NCBI RefSeq assembly: GCF_024721605.1
Contig: NZ_CP102630.1
Coordinates: 1,984,001-2,048,000 of the forward strand
Origin: Sphingomicrobium flavum
Lineage (GTDB): Bacteria > Pseudomonadota > Alphaproteobacteria > Sphingomonadales > Sphingomonadaceae
DNA: 64,000 nt
Reading direction: 5' to 3'
The notes under the pieces are model-generated. The model ran no database searches. It saw only the letters and a program-made list of their open reading frames with translations, and had not been told where the DNA came from. Position 1 is the stretch's first letter; each line of letters opens with the position of its first letter. The position numbers and the translations under genes were made by a program. Shown here in pieces: positions 25,377 to 36,304 of the stretch.

Positions 25377-25390
25377 TTGATCAAGATCAA
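25377..25390. promoter_or_regulatory. Perfect FNR box (TTGAT-N4-ATCAA)
   Basis: TTGATCAAGATCAA matches the FNR/Anr consensus at all ten specified positions. It lies upstream of the membrane-protein gene that starts at 25314 and just after the stop of the antiporter gene at 25402, so it serves the former. A regulator with FNR-type recognition residues is encoded at 24199-24888. Confidence 0.85.
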
Positions 25391-25401
25391 AGGCCTGAAA
25401 T

Positions 25402-26670
25402 TTAATGCGGCGCGTCGGCGCAGTCGGCCCCGTCGCCGCGGATGAGGTCAAGGCGATTGAGGAGCCAGGGCATGGTGATGCCCTGCACGAAAATGCTGAA
25501 GGCGACGACCAGGAAGGCCGCCGAAATGATGGCATCGCGTTCAACCACCGTGGCGGGAATGGAAAGCGCCAGCGCCAGGCTGAGCGCCCCGCGCAGCCCG
25601 CCCCAGAAGAGGATATGCTTATATTTCCACGGGATGGCGAGCTTGGACTTGGACCAGCCGAGAGTGAGCGGATAGATGGCCACCGCGCGGCTGGCGAGAT
25701 GGAGCACGACCGCGATGGCGGCGATGGGCAAGGCGGCGAGCAGCGTCGGGCTGGCCTCGCCATCGCCGATCAGGATGAAGACGAAACTGTTGGCGAGGAA
25801 GGCCGCATAATCCCAGAAGGAGAGCACGGCCTGGCGCCCCTCATCGCTGATCGATCCCAGCCAGCCGACATTGCCCACCATGATGCCCGCCGCGACCGTC
25901 GCCAGCACGCCCGACATATGGAAATGTTCGGCCGCCAGAAAGCTGCCATAGGCCGCCAGCATGGTGAGCGAGATTTCGACCAATTTGTCCTCGGTCCGCC
26001 CCGCGATCAGCAGCAGGCCGCCCGATACGGCGAGACCGATCAGAATGCCGCCGCCTGCAATGCGGATGAGGTCCCACAAGGCGCCGCCCACGCTCAAACT
26101 TTCGAAGCTGCCGACCGCCGCCACGCCCAGCAATAGCGCGAACAGGACGGCTGCTACGCCGTCATTCAACAGGCTTTCCGATTCCACCAGCAGATGCAGG
26201 CGGTGATCGACCCTGTTTTCCTTGAAGGTCGCAATCACGCTGACCGGATCGGTCGCTGCAATCAGCACACCGAAAAAGGCCGCGCCCAGCCAGCCCCAGC
26301 CGACGAGGTAATGCATGCCCGCGGCGACGACAGATGCCGCTGCGAGCACGCCGATGGTGACGAGGCTCGAGAGCAGCGGAAGCTCGCGTCGCAAATTCTT
26401 CCAGGGAATCTGGATCGCCGCTTCGAACAGCAAGGGCGGCAGCAACAGCTCGAAAATGAGACTGGGGGTGATTTCCAGGTTCACGCCGATGGGCGTCAGC
26501 GCGATGGCGAACCCTGCAATGACCAGCCCGACACTATAGGGCAGCCCGATCCGCCGCGTCGCGATCGCGACCAGGGTAGCGATGAAGACGACCAGCCCCA
26601 GCGTGGTGAAATCGACCGGCGCATGGTCTTCGGCGGCGCCGGCGGCGAGCAGCAGGGTTTCAAGCATCAT
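25402..26670 (-). CDS. Na+/H+ antiporter, CPA1 family
   Basis: The product has 422 residues with about 12 membrane segments. CPA1 signatures are visible: RRIGLPYSVGLVIAG, LIFELLLPPLLFEAA, the ion-binding-region ATDPVSVIATF and VESESLLNDGVAAVLF, and GGLRGALSLALALSIP. It exchanges sodium or potassium for protons at the inner membrane. There is no long cytoplasmic tail of the NhaP2 type. The gene diverges from polA with 68 bases between starts. Confidence 0.9.
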   Translation of the reverse strand: MMLETLLLAAGAAEDHAPVDFTTLGLVVFIATLVAIATRRIGLPYSVGLVIAGFAIALTPIGVNLEITPSLIFELLLPPLLFEAAIQIPWKNLRRELPLLSSLVTIGVLAAASVVAAGMHYLVGWGWLGAAFFGVLIAATDPVSVIATFKENRVDHRLHLLVESESLLNDGVAAVLFALLLGVAAVGSFESLSVGGALWDLIRIAGGGILIGLAVSGGLLLIAGRTEDKLVEISLTMLAAYGSFLAAEHFHMSGVLATVAAGIMVGNVGWLGSISDEGRQAVLSFWDYAAFLANSFVFILIGDGEASPTLLAALPIAAIAVVLHLASRAVAIYPLTLGWSKSKLAIPWKYKHILFWGGLRGALSLALALSIPATVVERDAIISAAFLVVAFSIFVQGITMPWLLNRLDLIRGDGADCADAPH

Positions 26671-26738
26671 GGAGCGAGGCTATCGCCCGTCACAAGAGGC
26701 ATGGCAAGGCGGCGCTTTGCTGCTAAAGCCACTGCCCG

Positions 26739-29555
26739 ATGGCCGACAAGCAACCCCACCTCTATCTCGTCGATGGCTCCAGCTATATTTTCCGGGCCTA
26801 TCACCAGCTCCCTCCGCTCACCACCAAGGCAGGCGTGCCGGCGGGCGCGGTCTATGGCTATACCGCCATGCTGTGGAAGCTGGCCAAGGATCTTAACGAA
26901 GCTGATGGCCCGACCCATTTGGCGGTGATCCTGGATAAAAGCTCCAAGAGCCACCGCAACGAGATGTATCCGGAATATAAGGCCAACCGCCCCCCGCCGC
27001 CCGAAGACCTTGTCCCGCAATTTCCGCTGGTGCGCGATGCGACCCGCGCCTTCTCGCTGCCCTGTATCGAGGAAGAGGGGCTGGAGGCCGATGACATCAT
27101 CGCCTGCTATGCCCGCGCCGCCGCCGACGAAGGCTGGAAGGTCACCATCGTTTCCTCCGACAAGGATCTGATGCAGCTGATCGAGACGCGCGACAATGGC
27201 GCCGATGTCGAGATGTTCGACACGATGAAGGACAAGCGCATCCGCGCCGCCGAAGTCGAAGAGAAATTCGGTGTCGGCCCCGAACTGGTCGGCGACATGC
27301 TGGCGCTGATGGGCGACAAGGTCGACAATATTCCGGGCGTACCGGGGGTGGGCCCCAAGACTGCGGCGGACCTGCTTAAGCAATATGGCAATCTCGACAA
27401 TGTCCTCGCCAATATCGAGGAGATCACCAAGCCCGCGCTGAAGCGCAACCTTACCGAGCATGAGGCCAACGCCCGCCTGTCGCGCCAGCTGGTGGAGCTC
27501 GTATGCGATGCGCCGCTGCCCGAGCCGCTCAATGATCTAAAGCTGGACGGCATCCCCGCCGAACCACTGCGCGAATTTCTCGAGGAAATGGGGTTCAAGA
27601 CGCTGCTGCGCCGGATGGGTGGCGGGTCGAAGACCGAGGCCGAGCGCGCCAACGACCCCTCCGAGCCAGCCGCGACGATGTCCGAAGCACCCGCCCAGCC
27701 GCCCGAACCCGACGAGATTGAGGTCGACCGCTCAGCCTATGAAACCGTGGTCAGCGAAGCGGCGCTCGACCGCTGGATCGCCGACGCGCATGAGGCAGGG
27801 CTGGTCGCGGTCGATACCGAAACGACCGATCTCGACCCGATGCGCGCCGAACTGGTCGGCATCAGCCTGGCAACCGCGCCGGGCAAGGCCTGCTATATTC
27901 CCTTCGGCCATGGCGGTGCGGATTTGCTGTCCGAGCGGCCTGAACAGCTCGACAAATCGACCGTGTTGGCCAAGCTGAAGCCTTTACTGTCCGATCCCAA
28001 CCTATTGAAGATCGGTCATAATCTGAAATATGACATGGTGATGCTCGGCAAGGATGACGTCATGATGTCACCCTATGACGACACGCTGGTGATGAGCTTT
28101 GATCTGGATGCGGGCCGCGGCATGGGCGGGCATGGGCTGGACGAGCTGGCCAAGACCCAGCTGGGTCATCAGTGCATTGCCTTCAAGGATCTGTGCGGCA
28201 CCGGCAAGAAGCAGATCCCCTTCAGCGAAGTGCCGCTCGACAAGGCGACCGAATATGCTGCCGAGGATGCCGATATCGCGCTGCGGCTATGGCTGCGGAT
28301 GAAGCCGCGACTGGCCGCCGAGCGCGTGACCCGCGTCTATGAGATGGTCGACCGGACGATGGCTGCGGTGCTGGCCCGAATGGAAGCGCGCGGCGTCAAG
28401 GTGAACCGCGACTATCTGGCCCGCCTTTCAGGCGAATTTGCCGAGGATATCGCGGCGCTGGAGAAGAAGATCTTCGCGGCGGCAGGCGAAGAATTCACCA
28501 TCGGATCGCCCCAGCAACTGGGCAATATCCTGTTTGACAAGTTGGGCGCCACAGGTGGCCGCAAGGGCAAGAGCGGCAATTATTCGACTGACGTCAATGA
28601 GCTGGAACGCCTTGCCGGCGAGGGGATGGAGGTTGCGCGGCTCGTGCTCGATTGGCGCCAGCTTTCCAAGCTGAAAAGCACCTATACCGACGCGCTGCAG
28701 GAACAGATCGAACCCAGAACGGGCCGCGTCCACACCAGCTATAGCCTGGCGGGTGCTCAGACGGGCCGCCTGTCATCGACCGACCCCAATTTGCAGAACA
28801 TCCCGATCCGCACCCCCATCGGCGCCAAGATTCGCGATGCCTTTGTTGCGGAGGAAGGCAATGTGCTGCTGAGCGCCGACTACAGCCAGATCGAGCTCAG
28901 GCTCGCCGCGCACATGGCGGATGTCGGGCCGCTGAAAGAGGCCTTCATTGCGGGCGAGGATATCCATGACCGCACCGCCAGGGAATTGTTCGGCACCGTA
29001 GACAAGGATACGCGCGGCAAGGCCAAGACGGTCAATTTCTCGATCCTCTACGGTATTTCCGCCTTCGGGCTCGCCAACCGGCTCGAGATCGACCGGTCCG
29101 AGGCGCAGGCGATGATCGATCGCTATTTCGAGCGTTTCCCCGGGATCAAGAATTATATCGCCCGCACGCTGACCGAAGTGCGCGATACCGGCTTCACCAC
29201 CACCTTGTTCGGGCGCAAGACGCATTTCCCTAATATCACCTCCAAGATGCAGAATGTGCGGATGGGGGCCGAGCGCGCTGCGATCAACGCACCGATTCAG
29301 GGCACCAGCGCCGACCTCATCAAGCGGGCGATGGCGCGGATGGACGCGGCGCTGCAAGCCGCTGGGCTGGATGACGTCATGATGCTACTGCAGGTGCATG
29401 ACGAACTGGTCTTCGAGGTACCCACGGGCAAGGAAGAAGAGGCTGCAAAGGTCATCCGCGACGTGATGGAAGGCGCGGCAGGGCCATCGCTGACGCTTGA
29501 CGTGCCACTGACCGTCGACGTCGGCTGGGGCGCCAATTGGGGCGCCGCGCACTGA
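26739..29555 (+). CDS. polA: DNA polymerase I
   Basis: The product has 938 residues. The 5' nuclease domain (1-290) has YLVDGSSYIFRAYHQLPP, the acidic cluster EEEGLEADDIIACYA and GDKVDNIPGVPGVGPKTA. The 3'-5' exonuclease domain retains VDTETTDLDP, GHNLKYDMVML and YAAEDADIA, so proofreading is expected. Polymerase motifs follow: TGRLSSTDPNLQNIPIR, motif A LLSADYSQIELRLAAHM, motif B DTRGKAKTVNFSILYGIS and motif C LQVHDELVFEVP. It serves Okazaki-fragment processing and repair. The stop overlaps the flippase ATG (TGATG). Confidence 0.96.
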   Translation: MADKQPHLYLVDGSSYIFRAYHQLPPLTTKAGVPAGAVYGYTAMLWKLAKDLNEADGPTHLAVILDKSSKSHRNEMYPEYKANRPPPPEDLVPQFPLVRDATRAFSLPCIEEEGLEADDIIACYARAAADEGWKVTIVSSDKDLMQLIETRDNGADVEMFDTMKDKRIRAAEVEEKFGVGPELVGDMLALMGDKVDNIPGVPGVGPKTAADLLKQYGNLDNVLANIEEITKPALKRNLTEHEANARLSRQLVELVCDAPLPEPLNDLKLDGIPAEPLREFLEEMGFKTLLRRMGGGSKTEAERANDPSEPAATMSEAPAQPPEPDEIEVDRSAYETVVSEAALDRWIADAHEAGLVAVDTETTDLDPMRAELVGISLATAPGKACYIPFGHGGADLLSERPEQLDKSTVLAKLKPLLSDPNLLKIGHNLKYDMVMLGKDDVMMSPYDDTLVMSFDLDAGRGMGGHGLDELAKTQLGHQCIAFKDLCGTGKKQIPFSEVPLDKATEYAAEDADIALRLWLRMKPRLAAERVTRVYEMVDRTMAAVLARMEARGVKVNRDYLARLSGEFAEDIAALEKKIFAAAGEEFTIGSPQQLGNILFDKLGATGGRKGKSGNYSTDVNELERLAGEGMEVARLVLDWRQLSKLKSTYTDALQEQIEPRTGRVHTSYSLAGAQTGRLSSTDPNLQNIPIRTPIGAKIRDAFVAEEGNVLLSADYSQIELRLAAHMADVGPLKEAFIAGEDIHDRTARELFGTVDKDTRGKAKTVNFSILYGISAFGLANRLEIDRSEAQAMIDRYFERFPGIKNYIARTLTEVRDTGFTTTLFGRKTHFPNITSKMQNVRMGAERAAINAPIQGTSADLIKRAMARMDAALQAAGLDDVMMLLQVHDELVFEVPTGKEEEAAKVIRDVMEGAAGPSLTLDVPLTVDVGWGANWGAAH

Positions 29556-31108
29556 TGAGCGCGCAGGGGGCTAGCGACCATCAGGCGGCCGACGGGGGCA
29601 AGCGGGACCTTGCCGCCCTGGCGCGCGGGGGGCGCATCAACTTTTTCGGCTTCGTCCTTCGCCTCATCGCGCGCATCCCCTTCCTGCTGATCGCCGGCCA
29701 GTTTTACGGCGCCGAAGCGCTGGGACGCTTCGCCTATGCGCTGATCGCGGTGGAATTTGCCGCGCAGCTTGGCACCTTCGGTCTGAAACGCGGGCTGGCC
29801 CAGCAATTGAGCCAGTCGGACGGACGCGATCATACGCATATCTGCTGGGATGCGCTGGTGGTGGGTGCCCTGGGCTCGCTCCTCACCATGAGCCTCCTCT
29901 TCCTCTTCCCCCAGGCCATGTTCCCCAATTCGGAGGTGCGCGGGCTGGAGCGGTTGCTGCCGATCACCGTCCTGGCCTTGGCGTGGACCGAAATTGCGCT
30001 GGCGGCGCTGGCGTATCGACACAATATCGGTGCTACGGTGCGCAGCCGCGCCATCGTCGAGCCGTGGGCCATTTCCATCGGGGCGGGCGTCTTCGCCTAT
30101 TATGCGGTCGATGGCGGCCTGATCATCGCTTATGTGATTTCGATGGTGGCGGCGCTGATCACGGCGGCCATCCCATTCCTGAAGGAATATGGGCTACCGC
30201 GCGGCTGGAGCCCGCATCCCGGCAAATTGTGGGCAATGGCGCGGGAGAATTATCCGCTCGCAATCGCCGACACGGTGGAATGGGGATCGCGGCGTATCGA
30301 CATCGCCGTCCTCGGCCTGTTCTTCTCGCCCGCCATCGTCGGCATCTATTATGTCGCCCAACAGGTCGCCTCCCTGCCGAGCAAGCTGAAAACCAGCTTC
30401 GACCCGATCCTTGGCCCCGTCGTGTCGCGCAATGTGGCAGCAGGCAACAAGGCCGCGGTCGCGCAGCAGGTGCGCCAGGTCGGCTTCTGGATCATCGCCG
30501 CGCAGGCCGCCGTCGCCCTCGCGCTCGGCATTCCGGCGATGGCCGTGATGAACCTGGTCGGCCCAGAATTTGGCGTGGGCTATCTGATCCTCGGCGTCCT
30601 CCTCGCCGCTGAAGTCGTGGCGGCGATGGCCGCCGTCAGCGAGGCCGCGCTGATCTATCTGGCGCGCCATCGCAACATGCTGCTCAGCTTGACGATGATC
30701 GGGGTCGAAGTCGCGCTCGCCATTGGCGCCATTTTGCTGTTGCGCAAGATGGACCTGCCCGAGCCCGTGCAGGCTATCGGCCCGGCGATCGGCCTGATCC
30801 TGGCGCTCGCCTTCGCTGCGGTCGCCAAGGCCTGGCTGCTATCGCGCATCGTCGGCGCCCCCGTGTCGGGCTGGCGCTGGCCGATCGTCTGGGCGACCGG
30901 CGCAGCGCTGGTGGTGGGCTATTTCATCGTCATGATGCCCGATTGGGGGCAGCTTGCCATCGGCGCGCCGCTCATCATGATCGCCTTTGGCATCGTCATC
31001 TGGAAGAAGGGCTTTGGCCCCGAGGACCGCGAGCTCTTCAAGATGAAAAAGAAAGACATCGAGGTGGAGCTGCCGCCGCCCGGATCGAGTGGCAGCAGCC
31101 CCTTGTGA
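29555..31108 (+). CDS. Polysaccharide/lipopolysaccharide flippase (MOP/Wzx-like)
   Basis: The product has 517 residues, about 12-14 membrane helices and the MOP-superfamily N-terminal helix with GRINFFGFVLRLIARIPF. Conserved glycines and NYPLAIADTVEWGSRRIDI mark the middle helix pair. The C-terminus is cytoplasmic and charged (KMKKKDIEVELPPPG). It probably flips a lipid-linked oligosaccharide across the inner membrane. The substrate is unknown, since no glycosyltransferases are nearby. The start overlaps the polA stop, so expression is probably coupled. Confidence 0.78.
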   Translation: MSAQGASDHQAADGGKRDLAALARGGRINFFGFVLRLIARIPFLLIAGQFYGAEALGRFAYALIAVEFAAQLGTFGLKRGLAQQLSQSDGRDHTHICWDALVVGALGSLLTMSLLFLFPQAMFPNSEVRGLERLLPITVLALAWTEIALAALAYRHNIGATVRSRAIVEPWAISIGAGVFAYYAVDGGLIIAYVISMVAALITAAIPFLKEYGLPRGWSPHPGKLWAMARENYPLAIADTVEWGSRRIDIAVLGLFFSPAIVGIYYVAQQVASLPSKLKTSFDPILGPVVSRNVAAGNKAAVAQQVRQVGFWIIAAQAAVALALGIPAMAVMNLVGPEFGVGYLILGVLLAAEVVAAMAAVSEAALIYLARHRNMLLSLTMIGVEVALAIGAILLLRKMDLPEPVQAIGPAIGLILALAFAAVAKAWLLSRIVGAPVSGWRWPIVWATGAALVVGYFIVMMPDWGQLAIGAPLIMIAFGIVIWKKGFGPEDRELFKMKKKDIEVELPPPGSSGSSPL

Positions 31109-31117
31109 TATCGCGGC

Positions 31118-32704
31118 CTAGTGTCGGAAGTGGCGCATGCCTGTGAAGACCATCGCCAGCCCTGCCTCGTCGGCCGCCGCAATCACCTCATCATCGCGGA
31201 TCGATCCGCCCGGCTGGATGACCGCGCTCGCGCCCGCTTCGACCGCGGCCAGCAGGCCATCGGAAAAGGGGAAAAAGGCGTCCGAGGCGACCGAGCTGCC
31301 GACGGTGCGCGGCTGGTCCCAGCCATAGGTTTCAGCCGCTTCCTTCGCCTTGATCGCGGCGATGCGCGCGGAATCGCGGCGGTTCATCTGGCCCGCGCCG
31401 ATGCCCGCCGTCGCGCCATCCTTGGCATAGACGATGGCGTTGGATTTGACATGTTTGGCCACGGTCCAGGCGAACAGGCAGTCCTTCACCTCCTGATCGG
31501 TCGGCGCGCGCTTGGTCACGACCTTCAGATCATTCGCGCTCACCATCGCATTGTCGCGGTCCTGCAGCAGCAGGCCGCCGGCTATCGGCTTCATCGTCTG
31601 GCCGGGACGCCGTGGATCGGGGATCGCGCCGGTCAGCAGCAGGCGCAGATTCTTCTTCGCCGCGAACGCCGCCTTGGCGTCATCATCGGCATCGGGCGCG
31701 ACCACGACCTCGGTAAAAATCTCGGTGATGGCGCGCGCCGTCGCACCATCGAGCGTGCGATTGACCGCCACGATCCCGCCAAAGGCCGACACGCTGTCGC
31801 AGGCCAGCGCCTGCGCCCAGGCCTCTTCAAGGCTGTCCGCGCTGGCGACGCCGCAGGGATTGGCATGCTTGACGATGACCACCGTGGGCGGCCCGTCCTT
31901 GAACTCGGACAAGAGGTCGAAGGCCGCATCGGCATCGTTGAGATTATTGTAGGAGAGTTCCTTGCCCTGCACCTGCGTCGCGCCGGCAATGCCGGGGGCT
32001 ACGGCCTGCGGGATGTAGAGCGCGGCCTTCTGGTGCGGGTTTTCGCCATAGCGCAGCTCCATCGCCTTGGTCGCGGCGATCGCACGGCGATGGGGATAGG
32101 CCTCTCCCTGGTCGCCAAAGGCAAACCAGCTGGAAATGGCGGCGTCATAGGCGGCAGTCAGCGCGAAGGCCTTGGCCGCCAGCATCTTCCTGAATTCAAG
32201 CGTCAGCCCGCCATGCCCGTCCAGTTCGCCGATCACGGCGTCATAATCGGCGGGATCGGTGACAATGGCGACATCGCCATGATTCTTGGCCGCCGAGCGC
32301 ACCATGGAGGGCCCGCCAATATCGATATTCTCGATGATGGTGTCGCGGTCGGCGCCGCTCATCACCGTGGCTTCGAAGGGGTAGAGGTTGACCACCACCA
32401 TGTCGATCGGGCCGATGTCATGCGCGTCCATCGCCGCGGCATGTTCTTCATTGGCGCGCACTGCCAGGATCCCCCCATGCACCTTGGGGTGGAGCGTTTT
32501 CACGCGCCCGTCCATCATTTCCGGAAATCCCGTCAGTTCGGACACGTCGCGCACCTCATGGCCGAGTTCGCGCAGCTTTTTCGCAGTGCCCCCGGTCGAG
32601 ACCAGTTCGGCACCGTGGCGCACCAGCGCAGCGGCCAAATCCTCCAGCCCCTCCTTGTCCGAGAGCGAGATGAGAACGCGGGTGATCGGCTTATGGTCTT
32701 GCAT
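31118..32704 (-). CDS. purH: Bifunctional AICAR formyltransferase / IMP cyclohydrolase
   Basis: The product has 528 residues. The N-terminal MGS-like IMP cyclohydrolase domain has [19 protein letters not shown]-type sequence, [19 protein letters not shown] and a [11 protein letters not shown] strand. The formyltransferase domain follows with [24 protein letters not shown] and [11 protein letters not shown]. It performs the last two steps of IMP synthesis. It ends the minus-strand group rsmB-rpe-heparinase-purH and converges with the flippase gene. Confidence 0.95.
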   Translation of the reverse strand: MQDHKPITRVLISLSDKEGLEDLAAALVRHGAELVSTGGTAKKLRELGHEVRDVSELTGFPEMMDGRVKTLHPKVHGGILAVRANEEHAAAMDAHDIGPIDMVVVNLYPFEATVMSGADRDTIIENIDIGGPSMVRSAAKNHGDVAIVTDPADYDAVIGELDGHGGLTLEFRKMLAAKAFALTAAYDAAISSWFAFGDQGEAYPHRRAIAATKAMELRYGENPHQKAALYIPQAVAPGIAGATQVQGKELSYNNLNDADAAFDLLSEFKDGPPTVVIVKHANPCGVASADSLEEAWAQALACDSVSAFGGIVAVNRTLDGATARAITEIFTEVVVAPDADDDAKAAFAAKKNLRLLLTGAIPDPRRPGQTMKPIAGGLLLQDRDNAMVSANDLKVVTKRAPTDQEVKDCLFAWTVAKHVKSNAIVYAKDGATAGIGAGQMNRRDSARIAAIKAKEAAETYGWDQPRTVGSSVASDAFFPFSDGLLAAVEAGASAVIQPGGSIRDDEVIAAADEAGLAMVFTGMRHFRH

Positions 32705-32712
32705 GATGGTCC

Positions 32713-34353
32713 TTAGCTTGAACGTCGAAACTGCCAGCCAATGTCACAGCCGAGGCGGTCGACCTCGCCGATGATGACCAGCTGTTGGGAGGGAGTGGGT
32801 TCGCCGCGCGCATTGACGTGGAGGCTCTCCTCGATCGCCAGGCGCGCGCCGCGGCAGCGAAAATGCCAGGGCGGTGCCCCGTCGGAGCGCAAGATCGCGC
32901 CCATGCCGTCGGCGGTCGGCGTGGCTTCCACGCCGGGCGCGAGGTGAAAACGGATGGCGTAGGGCACCTCGCCCTTGATCTTGCGGCGGCCTTTGGGCGC
33001 AAGCTGGTCCTCGCCGACCAGTTCCTTGCCGTCATTGCCCAGCTTGAAGCGCCGTTCGTGCACCATCCCGAAGCGGCGGACATAGCCGTCATGGCTGGCG
33101 ATCAGGCGGCTGGCATCGCTATCCTCGCTGCGTTCGACCAGAAGGTCGGATACACCGCGGCCCAGCGGGCCGTCGGGCTGGATGGCGGTGGAATTGGCGT
33201 CATCGATGATCAGCGTGGAATGGGCGGCGGTCGAACGCAGCGCTTCCACAAGTTCATGTGGCATGGCGGATTTGCACAGCCCCGGCCCCCCGCAATTGAC
33301 CACCAGCCGCTGCGCCCCGTCCGACAGTTCGAAAGCCAGTGTGGAGGCGCTGCCCTTGGGCGCCATGGTCGCAAGCGGCGGCGGCGCGGCATCGACCACC
33401 GCCACCGTGCCCAGCGCGGCCAGCCGGTGATAGCCCCAGCCGCGTGCTTCACGCAGCGGGCGTGCGCGCATCCCGCACCCGTCGATCAGCGCCGACATCA
33501 ACAGCGGGCTGCCCGGATGACCGCCCTGCCAGCTCGACAGCGCGCCATCGCCCATGGTGACGCCATGCAAGGCGGCGAGGGCGGCGGCCGACGCATTTTC
33601 CAGCCCTTCGGGAATCTGCTGCTTGGCCGCGAAATAGGCCGCGCGCACCAGCCCCAGCCGGTCGACCAGCAACGCCTGCTGCTGCGGGATGCGGCTCATC
33701 AGCCCGCCATCTTCGAATTGTCCCTGCGCCAGCGCGCGCATCAGCCCGCTTTCGGCGCGGGCCACGCGCGGCAGCCCGCCTTCCAGCGTCAGCGCGGCAG
33801 TGACCAGCCCCGCCCAGGCGGTGACACGGTCGAGCCCTGGCGCGGCGCGATCGGCCTGCGCATCAAGATGCCGCGCGCCGCGCGCCAGCGTGTTGAGCAG
33901 CGCCGAGCGGTAGCCGCTATCGCGCGATGAGAGGATATAGGGCGCATAGGCAGTCCAGAAGATCAGCCGTTCGCCCCACAGTTCGGGCGCCCAGGCGGCA
34001 TCGGGCCGCGTGCCATGCGCGATCAGCCAGCGCCCGGCCAGCGCCTCGCCGATGCGTGCGCCCTGTTCGCGGCTTGCGACCGACGACAGGGTACGCAACC
34101 AGGCAAAGGTGGAAAGATGGCGCGACGCGGGCGTTGCAACCCCGACATCGCCAAAATCCACATCGTGCAGGTCGATCTGCTCCCCGCCCCAGACGAGGGT
34201 GCCAGAAAGAAGCGCCTTGCCGAGGCGCTTGTCGCCTTCGACATGATCGCGCGGCACGGCGATAAGGCGCAGCGGCTTGCGCTTGGGGCCGAGAAGCCGC
34301 TGGAACAGGCTCCCACGGGCCAGGCGGCCGACAATGTCCGCCTTATCGGCCAA
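32713..34353 (-). CDS. Heparinase II/III-family protein
   Basis: The product has 546 residues. The alpha-helical N-terminal half has [20 protein letters not shown] and [27 protein letters not shown]. The C-terminal beta-rich half has [43 protein letters not shown] and [13 protein letters not shown], all typical of the alphaproteobacterial heparinase_II_III group usually found next to purH. It may be a cytoplasmic or periplasmic polysaccharide lyase, but no activity is established. The start is TTG at 34353, directly after the rpe stop, with GGGGGC upstream. Confidence 0.8.
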   Translation of the reverse strand: MADKADIVGRLARGSLFQRLLGPKRKPLRLIAVPRDHVEGDKRLGKALLSGTLVWGGEQIDLHDVDFGDVGVATPASRHLSTFAWLRTLSSVASREQGARIGEALAGRWLIAHGTRPDAAWAPELWGERLIFWTAYAPYILSSRDSGYRSALLNTLARGARHLDAQADRAAPGLDRVTAWAGLVTAALTLEGGLPRVARAESGLMRALAQGQFEDGGLMSRIPQQQALLVDRLGLVRAAYFAAKQQIPEGLENASAAALAALHGVTMGDGALSSWQGGHPGSPLLMSALIDGCGMRARPLREARGWGYHRLAALGTVAVVDAAPPPLATMAPKGSASTLAFELSDGAQRLVVNCGGPGLCKSAMPHELVEALRSTAAHSTLIIDDANSTAIQPDGPLGRGVSDLLVERSEDSDASRLIASHDGYVRRFGMVHERRFKLGNDGKELVGEDQLAPKGRRKIKGEVPYAIRFHLAPGVEATPTADGMGAILRSDGAPPWHFRCRGARLAIEESLHVNARGEPTPSQQLVIIGEVDRLGCDIGWQFRRSS

Positions 34354-35013
34354 TCAAGCCCCCTTCAGCGCCTTGATGTTGGCGGCATAGGCATCGGGCC
34401 CGCCACGGAAGACCGCCGTCCCCGCCACCAGCGCCGTCGCACCCGCATCCACGCAGCGCGGCGCGGTATCGGGATCGACGCCGCCATCGACCTCGATCTC
34501 GAAATCGAGCCCGCGCTTGGCTTTCATTTCAGCAATCGCCTCGATCTTGCGCAGCTGCGAGGGGATGAATTTCTGCCCGCCAAATCCCGGATTGACGCTC
34601 ATCACCAGGACGAGGTCGGCAAGGTCGAGCAGATAGTCGAGCTCGCTTTCATGCGTGCCGGGGTTGAGCACTACGCCGGCTTTCTTGCCCAAGGCGCGGA
34701 TCGCCTGCAGCGTGCGGTGGGTATGCGCGCCGGCTTCAGGGTGGACGGTGATGATGTCCGCTCCCGCTTGGGCAAAGGCTTCGAGATAAGTGTCCACCGG
34801 GCTGATCATCAGATGAACGTCGAAGGGCTTGTCCGTATGCGCGCGCAGCGCCTTCACGACAGCCGGGCCGATGGTGATGTTGGGCACATAATGACCGTCC
34901 ATCACGTCGACATGGATCCAGTCGGCGCCAGCCTCGTCGATGGCGCGCACTTCATCGCCCAGCTTGGCGAAATCGGCGGACAGGATGGAGGGGGAGATTT
35001 TCGGGATAGCCAT
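34354..35013 (-). CDS. rpe: Ribulose-phosphate 3-epimerase
   Basis: The product has 219 residues. Family motifs are [17 protein letters not shown], the metal-binding [48 protein letters not shown] and AGTAVF. It interconverts ribulose-5-phosphate and xylulose-5-phosphate in the pentose phosphate pathway. It is followed without a gap by the heparinase-like gene and preceded by rsmB at 18 bases. Confidence 0.95.
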   Translation of the reverse strand: MAIPKISPSILSADFAKLGDEVRAIDEAGADWIHVDVMDGHYVPNITIGPAVVKALRAHTDKPFDVHLMISPVDTYLEAFAQAGADIITVHPEAGAHTHRTLQAIRALGKKAGVVLNPGTHESELDYLLDLADLVLVMSVNPGFGGQKFIPSQLRKIEAIAEMKAKRGLDFEIEVDGGVDPDTAPRCVDAGATALVAGTAVFRGGPDAYAANIKALKGA

Positions 35014-35031
35014 GGGTTCGGTTAGCCTTCT

Positions 35032-36276
35032 TTAGCCTTCATGGACAAGGCGGCATGTGAAGAATCCGTCGAGCCCGCCCTGTTTTTCCAGCATGCCGGG
35101 AAGGATTCTCAGCCAGCCTTCCTTGCTCGGCTCGATTCCGGGTGCCGGGCTCGGCGCGGGCGCGATGGAAAAGCGCGGGAACCGATCGAGGAAAGCGCGA
35201 ATCGCGTCTTCGCCTTCCTGCGGCTCCAATGAGCAGACGGCGTAGACCAGGCTGCCGCCCGGTTTCACCATCAGGGCCGCGCTGTCGAGCAGGTCGGCCT
35301 GCACCGCCGCCATTTCGGCGATGATGCGCGGACGGGCGCGGTAGAGCACTTCGGGATGGCGGCGGAAGGTGCCGCTGGCCGAACAGGGCGCATCGAGCAG
35401 CACTGCATCGTACAGCGCGTCGGGGCGCCATTCATTGAGGTTGGCGGTGATCAGTTCGGCCTCAAGCCTGGTGCGGTTCAAATTGGCGCGAAGTCGTTTG
35501 AGACGACTTTCCGCCCGGTCGAGGGCAGTGACCTGATGGCCGGCTGCGGCCAATTGCATGGTCTTGCCACCAGGTGCGGCGCAGGCATCGAGCACCCGCT
35601 CCGCATCGGCGGGGATGAGGCGCGCGGGCAGTGAGGCTGCCAGATCCTGCACCCACCATTCGCCATCGACGAAGCCGGGTAGATGATCGACCCTCCCCGC
35701 ATCCTCAAGCCTGCGATGGCGCGGCGCGAGGGTGGCGCCCTTATAATCCTCGGGCTGCGCCTTGAAGCTGAGGTCGAGCGGGGGGCGATGGCCGATCGCG
35801 CGGCGCGCAGCTAGAGTGACGTCATGGCCCCAGGCTTCATCCCAGCGCGCCTCGACCGCCGCAGGCAGGCGCGGGGGCTCATCGCTCGACAAATCGCTCT
35901 TGAGCAGGTTGGAGAGCACTCCATGCACCAGCCGGCGCGGCCCGCTTTCCACCAAAGGCAAGGCCGTGGCGACCACGGCATGGTCGGGCGTGCCCAGCCC
36001 GATCTTCTGCGCCAGCGCCAGGCGCAGCACCATTCGCGCCTTGGCATCGCCGGGCAAGGGCTGGCGCATCTTGCGGTCGATCAGGGCGTCCAGATCGGTC
36101 AGGCGGCGCAGCGTTTCCCCGGCAATGGCGAGCGCCAGCCCCGCATCGGCGGGCGGCAGCTGCCTGGTGGCGAAGCCGGCGGCATGGTCGAGCGTCTCGT
36201 CGCGCCGCAAAACGGCATCGAGCATACGCAGGGCTGCTGCGCGCGCGGCGCTACCGTCTGAATCCTGTCTTGGCAT
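35032..36276 (-). CDS. rsmB: RsmB-like 16S rRNA cytosine-5 methyltransferase
   Basis: The product has 414 residues from ATG 36276. Residues 1-130 form a NusB-like RNA-binding domain. The Rossmann methyltransferase domain has VLDACAAPGGKTMQLA (SAM site), then DAPCSASGTFRRHPEV and YAVCSLEPQEGED with the two cysteines needed for m5C chemistry and enzyme release. RsmB methylates C967 of 16S rRNA. RsmF- or NOP2-type relatives are possible, but the NusB domain favours RsmB. It diverges from the SDHAF4-like gene with 28 bases between starts. Confidence 0.88.
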   Translation of the reverse strand: MPRQDSDGSAARAAALRMLDAVLRRDETLDHAAGFATRQLPPADAGLALAIAGETLRRLTDLDALIDRKMRQPLPGDAKARMVLRLALAQKIGLGTPDHAVVATALPLVESGPRRLVHGVLSNLLKSDLSSDEPPRLPAAVEARWDEAWGHDVTLAARRAIGHRPPLDLSFKAQPEDYKGATLAPRHRRLEDAGRVDHLPGFVDGEWWVQDLAASLPARLIPADAERVLDACAAPGGKTMQLAAAGHQVTALDRAESRLKRLRANLNRTRLEAELITANLNEWRPDALYDAVLLDAPCSASGTFRRHPEVLYRARPRIIAEMAAVQADLLDSAALMVKPGGSLVYAVCSLEPQEGEDAIRAFLDRFPRFSIAPAPSPAPGIEPSKEGWLRILPGMLEKQGGLDGFFTCRLVHEG

Positions 36277-36304
36277 GCGGCCCCCTAACGCCCATTTGGG
36301 GGGA

